Assembly (NCBI RefSeq): GCF_900198195.1 | Contig: NZ_LT899436.1 | Span: 2,447,001 to 2,511,000, forward strand | Length of the DNA stretch: 64,000 nucleotides | Direction: 5' to 3' | Origin: Tenacibaculum jejuense | GTDB lineage: Bacteria; Bacteroidota; Bacteroidia; Flavobacteriales; Flavobacteriaceae | In this document: positions 16,518 to 26,350 of the stretch, piece after piece | How positions within the stretch are numbered: the stretch's first letter is position 1 | Layout of the letters: each line of letters begins with the position of its first letter | The notes under the pieces: model-generated | Seen by the model: only the letters and a program-made list of their open reading frames with translations | What the model was told of the DNA's origin: nothing | Database searches by the model: none | Translations under genes and position numbers: made by a program

Positions 16518-17912
16518 TTAAGGTAACAATACCTTATCAACCCCATGAATAACTCCGTTAGTACCTTGTACATCATTTGTAGCTGGTCCTACAAGGATAT
16601 TAACGGTTTGTGAACTTGATGTATTAATTTGAGCTCCAGAAGTTAAATCGATAGTAATTGTTCCTCCTAAAGTCATTACATCACCGTTCATTAATTGATC
16701 TGCTTGAACGTTAGCTCCACTGATAACGTGGTATTTTAAAACTGCATCTAAAGTTGCAATTGGAATATCTGCTATCGTGTTCCAGCTCATGTTAGAATCT
16801 AATAAAGCTTGGAAAGCATCGTTTGTAGGTGCAAAAACTGTAAATGGTCCGTCACCTGATAAAACTGATACAAAATCAGTTGTGTGTCTTGTGTCTGTTA
16901 AAGCTGCTACTAATGAAGTAAATCCTGCATTATTTAATGCTAATGTAACTACATTTGGTGGTAACATAACTTTATCTATAATATGTACAACTCCGTTTGT
17001 TGCACCAACGTTTACTGTTACTGGTTTTGCATCTCCATTGAATTCTACTCCTCCTGTTACTTCAACTTGCAAAGAAAGTGGCTCATCGTTTGGTCCTTTA
17101 GCTAAAGTATTTACATAAGTGTCTGATAAATCTGTTGATTCAACTTTACCGCTTATTACGTGGAATAATAATACATTAGTTAATACATCTGCAGGAATAT
17201 CATCTAAGGAATTCCAGCTCATGTTAGAATCTAATAAATCTTGAAAAGCATCGTTTGTAGGCGCAAATACTGTAAATGGTCCGTCTGCTTGTAAAGCAGA
17301 AACTAAATTTACTTTTTGTAATGCAGCTACTAAAGTGCTTAAATTATCAGTATTCACTGCTAAATCTACTATATCTTGAATTTTACTTGGTAAAAATACT
17401 TGATCAACAATATGTACAACTCCGTTAGATGCTTCTACATTTGGTGTAATTACTGAAACAGACTGTTCAGCTCCTGTATTTATTTTAACTCCTGAAGTTG
17501 TATCTACTGTTAAAGTACCTTGACTTAAAGTAGTTAAATCTTGTCCGTTCGTTAAATCTGTTGATAAAGCTTTTGCTTGAACAACATGGTATAATAAAAC
17601 ACTCTTTAAAACATCAACTGGAACATCATCTAAAGAGTTCCATGAAGCCTTAGAATCTAAAAGTGCTTGAAAAGCTTCGTTTGTTGGAGCAAAAACTGTG
17701 AATGGTCCGTCAGCTTGTAACGCTGTTACTAAATCTGCTTTTTGAAGTGCTTGAACTAAAATTGATAAGTTGTTGTTTGATGAAGCGATTTGTACAATAT
17801 CGTTTTGATCTCCCCCTACTTTAGTATCGTCATCATCATCACAAGATATTAAAAGTCCGAAACTCAATATTAAGCTCAAGACTGCTGCTTTTTTAATTGT
17901 TTTAAATAACAT
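16518..17912 (-). CDS. Fasciclin (FAS1) lipoprotein with three domains
   Basis: The 464-residue protein has a lipoprotein signal (LILSFGLLISC, Cys near 26) followed by an acidic DDDDD spacer, the usual outer-membrane export signal of Bacteroidota lipoproteins. Three FAS1 domains follow at about 39-173, 180-310 and 325-463. Each repeats the phrase GPFTVFAPTN-AFQ-LLDS and closes with NGVVHI/IDKV-LP. FAS1 domains mediate adhesion between cells or to matrix. The three repeats are similar enough at the DNA level to recombine. Upstream lies a 38-bp direct repeat and a T-tailed hairpin. A plus-strand frame inside it is a shadow. Confidence 0.93.
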   Translation of the reverse strand: MLFKTIKKAAVLSLILSFGLLISCDDDDDTKVGGDQNDIVQIASSNNNLSILVQALQKADLVTALQADGPFTVFAPTNEAFQALLDSKASWNSLDDVPVDVLKSVLLYHVVQAKALSTDLTNGQDLTTLSQGTLTVDTTSGVKINTGAEQSVSVITPNVEASNGVVHIVDQVFLPSKIQDIVDLAVNTDNLSTLVAALQKVNLVSALQADGPFTVFAPTNDAFQDLLDSNMSWNSLDDIPADVLTNVLLFHVISGKVESTDLSDTYVNTLAKGPNDEPLSLQVEVTGGVEFNGDAKPVTVNVGATNGVVHIIDKVMLPPNVVTLALNNAGFTSLVAALTDTRHTTDFVSVLSGDGPFTVFAPTNDAFQALLDSNMSWNTIADIPIATLDAVLKYHVISGANVQADQLMNGDVMTLGGTITIDLTSGAQINTSSSQTVNILVGPATNDVQGTNGVIHGVDKVLLP

Positions 17913-17941
17913 TGTTAATTTGTTTTTTAGGGTTAATTTAA

Positions 17942-18072
17942 TTGTTTAACTTTTACTTTATATAAATAAACAAAAAGTTTTTTGGCCAAAAAAAATCACT
18001 TGTTTATCTTAAGTGATACCCAAATATAACATTTTTGTTTAACTTTTATTGTATTGCAATAAACAAAAAGTT
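17942..18072. repeat. Imperfect 38-bp direct repeat upstream of the fasciclin gene
   Basis: TTGTTTAACTTTTA, then a variable 10-bp middle, then AATAAACAAAAAGTT occurs at 17942-17979 and again at 18035-18072, 93 bp apart in the same orientation. Between them (17988-18017) is a hairpin ATCACTT/AAGTGAT with a T-run on the minus strand. The spacing and conserved ends suggest paired protein-binding sites controlling the fasciclin gene. Confidence 0.55.
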
Positions 18073-18083
18073 GAAAAACATAA

Positions 18084-18109
18084 AAAAACACCCTTTTTTG
18101 GGTGTTTTT
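18084..18109 (-). terminator. typA terminator
   Basis: A perfect 10-bp stem AAAAACACCC (18084-18093) with GGGTGTTTTT (18100-18109) and a 6-nt loop, 18 bp past the typA stop codon, ends in a T-run on the minus strand. It may work in both directions. Confidence 0.85.
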
Positions 18110-18126
18110 AACAATATATTAAGATT

Positions 18127-19896
18127 TTATCTAAAGTTTATCTTTCTGATTCTTAAACTCTCTGGAGTTACTTCTAAATACTCATCATCTTTAATGTATT
18201 CCATACATTCTTCTAATGACATGTCGATTTTTGGTGCGATTTTAACTCCATCATCAGATCCAGAAGCACGAACGTTTGTTAACTTCTTTCCTTTAATTAA
18301 GTTTACAGCTAAATCATCTTGTTTAGCATTTTCACCTACAACCTGACCTTTATAGATTTCTTGGTTAGGATCTATGAAAAACTTACCTCTATCTTGTAAA
18401 CGATCAATAGCATATGCTGTTGCTTTTCCACTTTCAGAAGAAACGATAGCTCCGTTTACTAAATCAGAAAACTCACCTTTGTAAGCGTCATAACCTCTTA
18501 AACGGTGGTTAATAATTGCTTCACCTTGAGTTGCTGTTAATAATTTATTACGTAAACCTATTAAACCACGAGAAGGAATATCGAACTCTAAGTGTTGTAA
18601 ATCTCCTTTTGGTTCCATTACTAATAAATCTCCTTTACGCATAGTTACCAAGTTAATTGCTTTACTTGCTAACTCTTCAGGAACATCAATTACTAATGTT
18701 TCATATGGTTCACATTTAGTACCATCAATATCTTTTAAAATTACTTGTGGACGACCAACTTGTAATTCATATCCTTCCCTACGCATAGTTTCAATTAAAA
18801 CAGATAAGTGAAGAATACCACGACCAAACACATTAAATTTATCTTCTGTATCTGTATCCTCAATACGTAAAGCTAAGTTTTTCTCTGTTTCTTTATACAA
18901 ACGATCACGTAAGTGACGAGATGTTACATATTTACCTTCTTTACCATAAAAAGGTGAGTTGTTAATTGTAAATAACATACTCATCGTAGGCTTATCTACT
19001 TCAATACGATCTAAAGCTTCAGGATTTTCTAAATCAGCAATTGTATCTCCGATTTCAAAATCATCAATTCCTGTTACGGCACAAATGTCTCCACTACGAA
19101 CTTTATCAGTTTCAACTTTCCCCATTCCTTCGAAAACATGTAATTCTTTGATACGAACTTTTTTGTTCGTTCCATCTGCTTTACATAACATGTAATCTTT
19201 ATTCTTCTCTAAATCTCCCCTGTACACTCTACCAATAGCAATTCTTCCTTTGAATGAAGAATAATCTAATGACGTGATTTGCATTTGTGGTGTTCCTTCT
19301 CTATACGGTGCTTCTGGAATAGTTTCTAAAACAGCATCTAATAAAGGAATGATATTATCTGTTTCGTTCTGCCAGTCAGTACTCATCCAACCATTTTTAG
19401 CAGAACCATAAATTGTAGTAAAATCTAATTGTTCTTCTGTAGCTTCTAAAGCGAACATTAAATCGAATACTTTTTCATGTACTAAATCTGGTGTACAGTT
19501 TTCTTTGTCTACCTTATTTACTACCACGATTGGTGTTAATCCTAATTCTAATGCTTTTCCTAATACGAAACGAGTTTGTGGCATTGGTCCTTCAAAAGCA
19601 TCAACTAATAATAAAACACCATCTGCCATTTTTAATACACGCTCTACTTCTCCTCCGAAATCGGCGTGACCAGGAGTATCAATTACATTAATTTTAACTC
19701 CTTTATAATTTACAGAAACGTTTTTAGATAAGATTGTTATTCCTCTTTCTCTTTCTAGATCATTATTATCTAACAATAAATCTTTACGCTCTTTACGCTC
19801 ATCTAATATTTTAGCTTGATCAATGATTTTATCTACCAAAGTAGTTTTACCATGATCTACGTGTGCTATAATTGCTATATTTCTTATGGATTGCAT
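18127..19896 (-). CDS. typA: Translational GTPase TypA/BipA
   Basis: The 589-residue protein is of normal family length. G1 is AHVDHGKTTLVDKI (His-Gly-Lys at 13-16), switch II is DTPGHADFGGEVER and G4 is NKVDKE. It also has the C-terminal TypA signature GRGILHLSVLIETMRREG and the closing region GLIGLRNKLLTATQGEAI. TypA is a ribosome-binding GTPase of the EF-G family with roles in ribosome assembly and stress. The gene is single, with its own promoter (TACTTTTG box at 19917-19924) and terminator. Three opposite-strand frames within it are shadows. Confidence 0.97.
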   Translation of the reverse strand: MQSIRNIAIIAHVDHGKTTLVDKIIDQAKILDERKERKDLLLDNNDLERERGITILSKNVSVNYKGVKINVIDTPGHADFGGEVERVLKMADGVLLLVDAFEGPMPQTRFVLGKALELGLTPIVVVNKVDKENCTPDLVHEKVFDLMFALEATEEQLDFTTIYGSAKNGWMSTDWQNETDNIIPLLDAVLETIPEAPYREGTPQMQITSLDYSSFKGRIAIGRVYRGDLEKNKDYMLCKADGTNKKVRIKELHVFEGMGKVETDKVRSGDICAVTGIDDFEIGDTIADLENPEALDRIEVDKPTMSMLFTINNSPFYGKEGKYVTSRHLRDRLYKETEKNLALRIEDTDTEDKFNVFGRGILHLSVLIETMRREGYELQVGRPQVILKDIDGTKCEPYETLVIDVPEELASKAINLVTMRKGDLLVMEPKGDLQHLEFDIPSRGLIGLRNKLLTATQGEAIINHRLRGYDAYKGEFSDLVNGAIVSSESGKATAYAIDRLQDRGKFFIDPNQEIYKGQVVGENAKQDDLAVNLIKGKKLTNVRASGSDDGVKIAPKIDMSLEECMEYIKDDEYLEVTPESLRIRKINFR

Positions 19897-19916
19897 AATG
19901 CTACATTAATTTGGCG

Positions 19917-19924
19917 CAAAAGTA
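19917..19924 (-). promoter_or_regulatory. Probable typA promoter, -7 box
   Basis: TACTTTTG on the minus strand matches TAnnTTTG and sits 21 bp before the typA start codon. No TTG is found at the expected -33 spacing, so the match is partial. Confidence 0.45.
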
Positions 19925-20019
19925 GCATTTCACATTGAATTGCACTAATAATGAAGAACATATTTATTTTTAACTTATTTACAGGAAAAATATCTGCTTT
20001 TTTTAGTGATTAAAGTTTG

Positions 20020-20047
20020 TTGTGAATTGAAAAAATATGTAGGTTTG
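20020..20047 (+). promoter_or_regulatory. fahA promoter, flavobacterial type
   Basis: TTG (20020-20022), 17 bp, TAGGTTTG (20040-20047) matches TTG-N17-23-TAnnTTTG exactly and ends 25 bp before the fahA start codon. Confidence 0.65.
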
Positions 20048-20072
20048 ATGAAACAATTAACTAAAAAACGAA

Positions 20073-21362
20073 ATGGAAATAACAGCCAATAACCCTAACA
20101 GAAAATCGTGGTTAAAAGTTGAAGAAACTTCAGATTTCCCAATTCAAAATATACCTTTTGGAGTTTTCTTAACTCGTGATGATATTATTACCATTGGAAC
20201 AAGAATTGGTGATTTTGCAATTGATTTAGGTGCCTTACATCAATTAGGTTACTTTGAAGGTATTCCATTAACTGACGATATTTTTTTACAAGACACATTA
20301 AATGACTTTATTGCTGACGGAAGAAAAACTTGGCGATTAGTTAGAAATAGAATTGCTGATATCTTTGATGTTAAAAATGGTAAACTTCGTGATAATGCAG
20401 ATCACAAAGACAAAATCATTTTTAGAATGGACGAAATTGAAATGCTTTTACCAGTTCAAGTTGGTGATTATACTGACTTTTATGCTAGTAAAGAGCATGC
20501 AACTAATGTAGGTAGTTTGTTTAGAGATCCTAAAAATGCTTTATTACCAAACTGGTTACACATTCCTATTGGATATCACGGTAGAAGTTCTTCTATTATT
20601 CCTTCTGGAACACCAATACGAAGACCTATTGGACAATCTAGACCGACTGAAGAAGGTGGAGCACCAGGTTTTGGACCCTCGAAATTATTAGATTTTGAAT
20701 TAGAAATGGCATTTATTACTACTGTTTCTAATGACTTAGGAGATCGTATCTCTGTTGAAGAAGCTGAAGATTATATTTTTGGATTGGTATTATTTAACGA
20801 CTGGTCTGCAAGAGATATTCAAGCTTGGGAGTACCAACCTTTAGGTCCTTTCTTAGGTAAAAACTTTGCTTCTACTATTTCACCTTGGATTGTAACTTTA
20901 GATGCTTTAGAACCTTTTAGAGTTGACAACCCTAAACAAGAACCACAACCTTTACCGTATTTACAACACGAAGGAAAACATAGTTTCGATATCAATTTAC
21001 AAATGGCAATTCAGCCAGAAAACGAAAAAGAAACTATCGTTTGTAATTCAAACTTTAAATACATGTATTGGACAATGGCTCAGCAATTAGCACATCATAC
21101 TGTGAATGGTTGTCCTGTTGAAGCTGGTGATATGATGGGAAGTGGAACTATTTCTGGACCAACAGAAGATAGTTTTGGTTCCATGTTAGAATTAACTTGG
21201 AAAGGACAAAATCCTATTAAATTGAATGATGGTAGTGAACGTAAATTTATCAACGATCATGATACTGTTATCATGAGAGGATATTCACAAAATAATGAAG
21301 TAAGAATTGGATTTGGTGAATGTACTGGTAAAATTTTACCTTCAAAACCATTCAAAAAATAA
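20073..21362 (+). CDS. fahA: Fumarylacetoacetase
   Basis: This enzyme hydrolyses fumarylacetoacetate to fumarate and acetoacetate, the last step of tyrosine and phenylalanine breakdown. The 429-residue protein has the FAH fold: N-terminal SH3-like region (1-120), then VGDYTDFYASKEHATNVG with the calcium- and substrate-binding residues, IPIGYHGRSSSI with the catalytic His, DFELEMAFI (metal-binding Glu), LFNDWSARDIQAWEY and GSGTISGPTEDSFGSM. It is transcribed alone with its own promoter and terminator. Other tyrosine-degradation genes are not in the window. Confidence 0.96.
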   Translation: MEITANNPNRKSWLKVEETSDFPIQNIPFGVFLTRDDIITIGTRIGDFAIDLGALHQLGYFEGIPLTDDIFLQDTLNDFIADGRKTWRLVRNRIADIFDVKNGKLRDNADHKDKIIFRMDEIEMLLPVQVGDYTDFYASKEHATNVGSLFRDPKNALLPNWLHIPIGYHGRSSSIIPSGTPIRRPIGQSRPTEEGGAPGFGPSKLLDFELEMAFITTVSNDLGDRISVEEAEDYIFGLVLFNDWSARDIQAWEYQPLGPFLGKNFASTISPWIVTLDALEPFRVDNPKQEPQPLPYLQHEGKHSFDINLQMAIQPENEKETIVCNSNFKYMYWTMAQQLAHHTVNGCPVEAGDMMGSGTISGPTEDSFGSMLELTWKGQNPIKLNDGSERKFINDHDTVIMRGYSQNNEVRIGFGECTGKILPSKPFKK

Positions 21363-21384
21363 ATCGTACAATACTTAATACAAA

Positions 21385-21418
21385 CAAAAAACCATTTCTA
21401 ATTAGAAATGGTTTTTTT
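21385..21418. terminator. Bidirectional terminator between fahA and the helicase gene
   Basis: The sequence AAAAACCATTTCTA is followed by its inverted copy TAGAAATGGTTTTT around the centre AATT. It has A-runs on one side and T-runs on the other, so it can end transcription from both convergent genes. Confidence 0.85.
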
Positions 21419-21430
21419 ATAGTTTTATTT

Positions 21431-22984
21431 TTATTCTTCTGGTGGTGGATGACCATGAATTTCTTCATACACATCATCAAAGTTAGCTCTAATATGTGAG
21501 TTTAATTTTTTTCTGTAATCATCTTGTAACCAATCGATGAAATTGTGTGTGGATTTACAAATACATTTTGAATACCTGTGAATTCTATCATCAATATCGC
21601 CTCCTAATTTCTTAGCTAAGATTAACGCATCAAATACATCTTCACTATTTTCTACACACATTTTTGTATGATGTACAATAGATTTCTCTAATACTTTCTT
21701 AGAACTTTGTCCGGACTGAATTGTGTCAATATAAACGCGTTTTACATCGAAATATAAATCTTCTTCCTTAGTATTTGCAAATTCTTTCTTAACATCTTCA
21801 GGTAATTCGTACTTAAATGTACTTTCTATATCCTCATCAGTTAATAAATTGTCTAGATAGAAATTTGGAGCTCTAAACATTTTTTGCCAGTCTAAATCAG
21901 CACCCCAAGGTCCAAATCTATGGAAGTTATTTCCTAAATCAATTACATTAAAGTGTGATTTCCCAGGAATGATACGTGAACCACGACCAATCATCTGATA
22001 ATATAAAGTTAACGATTTTGTAGCTCTATTTAAAATGATAGATTGAACTGAAGGTTCATCAAAACCTGTAGTTAAAATACTTACAGAAGTTATAATTGCG
22101 TTTGGAGTTTGATTAAACCATTTTAAAATAGCATCTCTCTCCTTTTTTGTATTCGTATTATCTAAATGAGCAATTGGATATCCCGCTCTTTTAAAAGTAT
22201 CATAAACATATAGAGATGTGTTGATACCATTATTAAAGATTAGTGTTTTTGTTCCTTTTGCTCTTTCTTCATAAGCTTGCAGAAGCTTAGACAGCATATT
22301 AGAATTTGTATATAAATCTTCAGAAGATTTAACCGTATAATCACCATTCGCTCCTACTTCTAATGAAGTTAAACCTACATTATATGAATATATGTTAGCT
22401 TTTGCTAAATATTCATTTTCAATAAGAGTTGCTATACTTTCTCCAACTATTAAATGGTCATAGTTGTCTTTCATTGGCATTTTAATATTCGAACTCAAAG
22501 GAGTTGCTGTAACACCTAATATGAAAGATTTATTAAAGAACTTGAATAACTTTGTAAATGAGTTGTAATGAGCCTCATCAATAATTACCAAACCTACATC
22601 TGAGATATCTAAAATATCATCATTCAAACGGTTATTTAAGGTTTCAACCATTGCTACAAAACAATCGTAATCACCTTGATCATCTAACTCTGCCTTACTA
22701 TCAATAATCTTATTTTCTACACCAAACTCTCCAAGCATTCTTGCTGTTTGCTTACATAATTCGATTCGGTGCGTCATTATTAAAACTTTCTTTTGATAAT
22801 GTTTTAAATACTGACGAGTAATTTCTGAGAAAATTACAGTTTTACCACCTCCTGTGGGAAGCTGGTATAACAAGTGGTAATTCTCAGGAGCATTTTCAAA
22901 ACTTTTAAAAATATTGAATAATGCTTCTTTTTGATAGTTATATAGGCTCTTTCCTACTTTATTTTTTGAATCTGTGGCGCTCAA
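21431..22984 (-). CDS. DEAD/DEAH-box helicase (SF2)
   Basis: The 517-residue SF2 helicase has motif I QLPTGGGKTVIFSE near residue 41, motif Ia MTHRIELCKQ, motif II VIIDEAHYN, motif III GVTATPLSS, then helicase domain C with ILTTGFDEPSVQ and motif VI YYQMIGRGSRI. The layout is that of the XPB/type III restriction-like DNA translocases annotated simply as DEAD/DEAH box helicase. No nuclease or methylase is encoded next to it, so a restriction role is not supported. A DNA repair role is a guess. It stands convergent to fahA and before ytxJ on the same strand. Confidence 0.88.
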   Translation of the reverse strand: MSATDSKNKVGKSLYNYQKEALFNIFKSFENAPENYHLLYQLPTGGGKTVIFSEITRQYLKHYQKKVLIMTHRIELCKQTARMLGEFGVENKIIDSKAELDDQGDYDCFVAMVETLNNRLNDDILDISDVGLVIIDEAHYNSFTKLFKFFNKSFILGVTATPLSSNIKMPMKDNYDHLIVGESIATLIENEYLAKANIYSYNVGLTSLEVGANGDYTVKSSEDLYTNSNMLSKLLQAYEERAKGTKTLIFNNGINTSLYVYDTFKRAGYPIAHLDNTNTKKERDAILKWFNQTPNAIITSVSILTTGFDEPSVQSIILNRATKSLTLYYQMIGRGSRIIPGKSHFNVIDLGNNFHRFGPWGADLDWQKMFRAPNFYLDNLLTDEDIESTFKYELPEDVKKEFANTKEEDLYFDVKRVYIDTIQSGQSSKKVLEKSIVHHTKMCVENSEDVFDALILAKKLGGDIDDRIHRYSKCICKSTHNFIDWLQDDYRKKLNSHIRANFDDVYEEIHGHPPPEE

Positions 22985-23038
22985 AAGGTTAATTTTTTTG
23001 AAAGCTCAAAAATACAACCTATTTGTAAAACCTACATA

Positions 23039-23446
23039 TTATTTTAAGATTTTTTCTAAATCAATTTGTGTAATATCGTAATGCGAAGCATGTAAAACAG
23101 CCTCTCCTTTATTAATTAAAAGAAACTGAGGAGATTGGTGTAATACTTGATATTCGTATCCTACTTCATTAGAAACATCTCTATAATTTAAAAGGTCTAT
23201 GTAAAAGATATCTATCTTCTCATTTAATTCTTTTGGAAAACCTTGATCAAAGTTTTTAATTACAGTTTTACTAATTGCACAACGTGTAGAGTGTTTAAAA
23301 ATCCCCACTGGCTTATTGTGTGACCTTTTCGTAACAGCTTTAATTTGATCTACAGTCTTTAAAGGAATCCAATTGATATTATTTTGTTTTACTTCTTCTT
23401 TCTTTTGTCCTGATGATTTTTTAAACATATTTCCAAAAACTCCCAT
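23039..23446 (-). CDS. ytxJ: Bacillithiol-system redox protein YtxJ
   Basis: A 135-residue thioredoxin-fold protein whose active-site region reads GIFKHSTRCAISKTVIKNF, with the single reactive Cys followed by Ala-Ile-Ser, as expected for the YtxJ (DUF2847) monothiol bacilliredoxin family. It also has FYIDLLNYRDVSN and the cis-Pro QSPQFLLI. It removes bacillithiol from oxidised proteins in the cytoplasm. Its presence implies bacillithiol as the low-molecular-weight thiol in this organism. It follows the helicase gene in reverse order with a 54-bp gap; co-transcription is possible. Confidence 0.88.
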   Translation of the reverse strand: MGVFGNMFKKSSGQKKEEVKQNNINWIPLKTVDQIKAVTKRSHNKPVGIFKHSTRCAISKTVIKNFDQGFPKELNEKIDIFYIDLLNYRDVSNEVGYEYQVLHQSPQFLLINKGEAVLHASHYDITQIDLEKILK

Positions 23447-23510
23447 AATCTTAACTTTAAATAAATTGTTTCTTAAGCGTAGTCTATTTTTCCTTCGCTT
23501 ACTTACAAAG

Positions 23511-26195
23511 TTAATTCTTTATAATCTTATGAGTAAAATCTACACGCAAAGATTTTAAAAAATATATTCCTTGAGATAAATTTGAAATATCAAAACTATT
23601 ATTGGTAGGATTTAAATTTACTTTTTGAATAGCTCTTCCATTTAAGTCTACCAAATTAAAGTTATGTTCTTTATTTAGACCCTCTACCACAATAATGTTA
23701 TTTGTTGGATTTGGATACACTTTTACTTTAGAAATTTCATTTTCATCAATAGATAATACAGATGAATCAATTCTAAACCAATCAATATTAAACAAGAAAC
23801 TACTAGTACCTTCAAATGTAGTTTTTATGTTTTGTATTCCATTTGACAACTGCACTGTAGTTGATATTTCTTGCCAATCTCGCCATCCGCCAGTATTTGA
23901 AACAGCAATTTTCGTTGTATTAGATGAAGTATTATCCGAAGTAACCGTAATTTCTCCTCCTTGACTCGCACTTGCAACCCTAAAAGTTAAGGTATAAGTA
24001 CCTGCTCTGTTCACATTAACTTTATAAATTGTAAAATCATTATTCTCAATAAACCCTAGGTTTGTTGTCCCTCCATTAGTTTCTATTTGAACTCCTTGCT
24101 GATTATTAAAATCTTCGGCTTCAATTTTAACTCCTACTTGGTGTAAAATATCACATCTATTAGCTGCATCATTATCACAATTATCTGTGTTATCAATCAC
24201 ATAACCATTAGGTCTATTACAAGCCTCTGTAGAATTATTAATATCACCTAATCCATCTCCATCCTCATCTTTATACCAAATTGTTGGCGTACAATTACAA
24301 GATTCTCCAGGTAAATTATAACAACTCCCATTAGCTCCTTCAGAAAGTTTCCAATCTGGTCCAGGAACCCAATTATCACCTACTTCATAAGCACCTACAT
24401 CTGGTGAACTTCCTTTAAAACCATTTGTTATTCCTGTAATTTGTCTTCCAAAATCTACAGCTAATGAACCATCTTTTAGTTTAAAATCATTATTTATATG
24501 ATCAATAAAAGATGTTTTATCAACAAGATTATTTTGTTTATCAGATTGTGGTTCCCAAGTTCCTTCTGTTTCTTGATTTCCGCCTTGATCTGTAGCATTA
24601 CGATCTGTAATATTATTCCAAACTTTTACATTAGTAAACATTGTTCCTGCTTTATGCCACGCACCCATTGTTCCTCCTTTGGCTTTCACTAAAGTATTGT
24701 TAAAGATATCGATGTCTTTTCCATCCCAATTAATCTGAACATTAGTCCATTCTACGTTCCAAACTACATTTCTATAAACTCGCACTCCTTCTGCATCATT
24801 ATCTAAATAAATACCTGCAGCTTTTTTTAATTTCCCTCTACTTTCTGCATCATGAAACCAATTATGATGAATTTCTAGATTCAAACCTTTATTAATTGTA
24901 TACAATAAAGCACAATCATCAGCAATAAGATTACTTTGAGATACGTCATTCCAAGCAACTTCAGAATTTTTGTTTACAATTTGAATTGCATCTCTCCCTC
25001 CTCTTGAAATATAATTTCTTATAATTTTTGTATTTCTTCCTCCTCTTGCCATTATTGGAGCATCGTAAGAACCTAAAAAATCAAAATCGTGTATATAGTT
25101 ATTTCTAATAATTGAAGCTGTACCAGAATCCCATACTCCAGTAGCATCGCCAAACCCAATTTCACAATGTTCTATAATGGTATTATTTGATCCGCTTTTA
25201 ATATCTATAGCATTAATTCCAGAATTAAAATTTGGATTAATTCCTCTTGTCATACTTCCATATAAAAGTGTAACTCTATTTAGTTTATTTCCTGTTCCTT
25301 TTATAGAAACATTACCACCGAATAAAGCCATATTTTCTATGTGAATATGATTACGTCCTTCTAAATTTGCAGTGACTTCTCTTCTTGACATTTGAACTTC
25401 ACCATCATTTGGTTTTACTCCACCAGGTAATTGCACAAAAAGTGTTCGGATAGAAGCATCAAAAAACCATTCATTTTGATAATCTAAAGCTTCTTTAATT
25501 CCTTCTAAATAATAATCTCCAAAATCTCCAGGAGGATGAGCACTAATAATCCAATCTTGATTCTTTATTGCATCAAAATTTACACGGCCTGAAGACTGAC
25601 TCTTAATCCAAGCCCTCCAAGTTGTCCAACCAGAACCTGCTCGATCTCCATAGAACATAATAGAACCTCCATTAGCCCAGTTCCAATTCGGAATATCAGA
25701 ATCGGTTAAAAATGCATTTGTTGAAACATTATCTTGACTTCCTCCGTCATTACGAAGAGAATTTAAAGTAAAACGATCTCCATCGGTATTATTTGGCCAT
25801 CTTGCTAAATCTAAAACAGTAGTTCCATTCATTACAAAATTACGTTGTCCTAAATCCCAATTCACCGTTGTTTTCCATCTGCCTTCGCCATCAGAAGTCC
25901 AACCATTTAAAGATTCCATAGCAGATATAATCACATTTTCACCAGGAAAAGATGTAAAAACGATGGGATTACCTGCAACTCCAGACCTAACAGGTCTAAT
26001 TGTTTCTTCATATCTACCAGCTCTAATGTATACAACATCACCAGGCATAGCTACTTCACAAGCTTTAGCTATTGTTAAGTATGGTGAATTCTGTTCACCT
26101 GAATTCGTATCATTTCCATTTTTAGCTACGTAAATATCTCGTGCATATACTGAAGTAGCAACTAAAAGTACTAGAAGTTTAATTAAAGTTTTCAT
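23511..26195 (-). CDS. Secreted parallel beta-helix protein with CBM6-like domain and T9SS tail
   Basis: The 894-residue protein has a signal peptide (1-18), then DIYVAKNGNDTNSGEQNSPY (the DUF1565/pectate-lyase opening). A right-handed beta-helix follows to about residue 600 with many NN-II-N turns (IIRNNYIHD, IIRNYISRGG, LEIHHNWFHD). Then come a Cys-rich calcium-loop segment with DEDGDGLGD and DNTDNCDND (about 640-690), a CBM6-like domain (about 697-810, VKIEAEDFN to NIDWFRID) and a C-terminal T9SS type A sorting domain (VYPNPTNN to IIKN). It is exported to the surface and probably acts on a polysaccharide; the substrate cannot be told. Frames on the other strand are shadows. Confidence 0.9.
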   Translation of the reverse strand: MKTLIKLLVLLVATSVYARDIYVAKNGNDTNSGEQNSPYLTIAKACEVAMPGDVVYIRAGRYEETIRPVRSGVAGNPIVFTSFPGENVIISAMESLNGWTSDGEGRWKTTVNWDLGQRNFVMNGTTVLDLARWPNNTDGDRFTLNSLRNDGGSQDNVSTNAFLTDSDIPNWNWANGGSIMFYGDRAGSGWTTWRAWIKSQSSGRVNFDAIKNQDWIISAHPPGDFGDYYLEGIKEALDYQNEWFFDASIRTLFVQLPGGVKPNDGEVQMSRREVTANLEGRNHIHIENMALFGGNVSIKGTGNKLNRVTLLYGSMTRGINPNFNSGINAIDIKSGSNNTIIEHCEIGFGDATGVWDSGTASIIRNNYIHDFDFLGSYDAPIMARGGRNTKIIRNYISRGGRDAIQIVNKNSEVAWNDVSQSNLIADDCALLYTINKGLNLEIHHNWFHDAESRGKLKKAAGIYLDNDAEGVRVYRNVVWNVEWTNVQINWDGKDIDIFNNTLVKAKGGTMGAWHKAGTMFTNVKVWNNITDRNATDQGGNQETEGTWEPQSDKQNNLVDKTSFIDHINNDFKLKDGSLAVDFGRQITGITNGFKGSSPDVGAYEVGDNWVPGPDWKLSEGANGSCYNLPGESCNCTPTIWYKDEDGDGLGDINNSTEACNRPNGYVIDNTDNCDNDAANRCDILHQVGVKIEAEDFNNQQGVQIETNGGTTNLGFIENNDFTIYKVNVNRAGTYTLTFRVASASQGGEITVTSDNTSSNTTKIAVSNTGGWRDWQEISTTVQLSNGIQNIKTTFEGTSSFLFNIDWFRIDSSVLSIDENEISKVKVYPNPTNNIIVVEGLNKEHNFNLVDLNGRAIQKVNLNPTNNSFDISNLSQGIYFLKSLRVDFTHKIIKN

Positions 26196-26285
26196 GGGAT
26201 TTATTTTGGGGATTCACATATTTAATATTGAAAAACCATCACAAGAACGACATAATTTCAGGATTATTATGAAAAAAAAGTCAAA

Positions 26286-26317
26286 TTGACATCTTTTTTT
26301 TATTGGAATGTATTTTG
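26286..26317 (+). promoter_or_regulatory. Probable clpB promoter
   Basis: TTG (26286-26288), 22 bp, TATTTTG (26311-26317). The -7 box is one base short of TAnnTTTG. The -33 TTG lies within a palindrome GTCAAATTGAC (26280-26290) that could be an operator. No CIRCE-type element was found. Confidence 0.35.
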
Positions 26318-26350
26318 ACTATTACTTCGTGAAATAAAAAAGTTGAGAAA

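Noticed and set aside
17988..18017. Hairpin with T-run as the fasciclin 5' attenuator
   Set aside because: A TATATTTG promoter-like box would place the transcript start inside the hairpin, so both readings cannot hold; the hairpin may be a second typA terminator. I list only the direct repeat as a feature.
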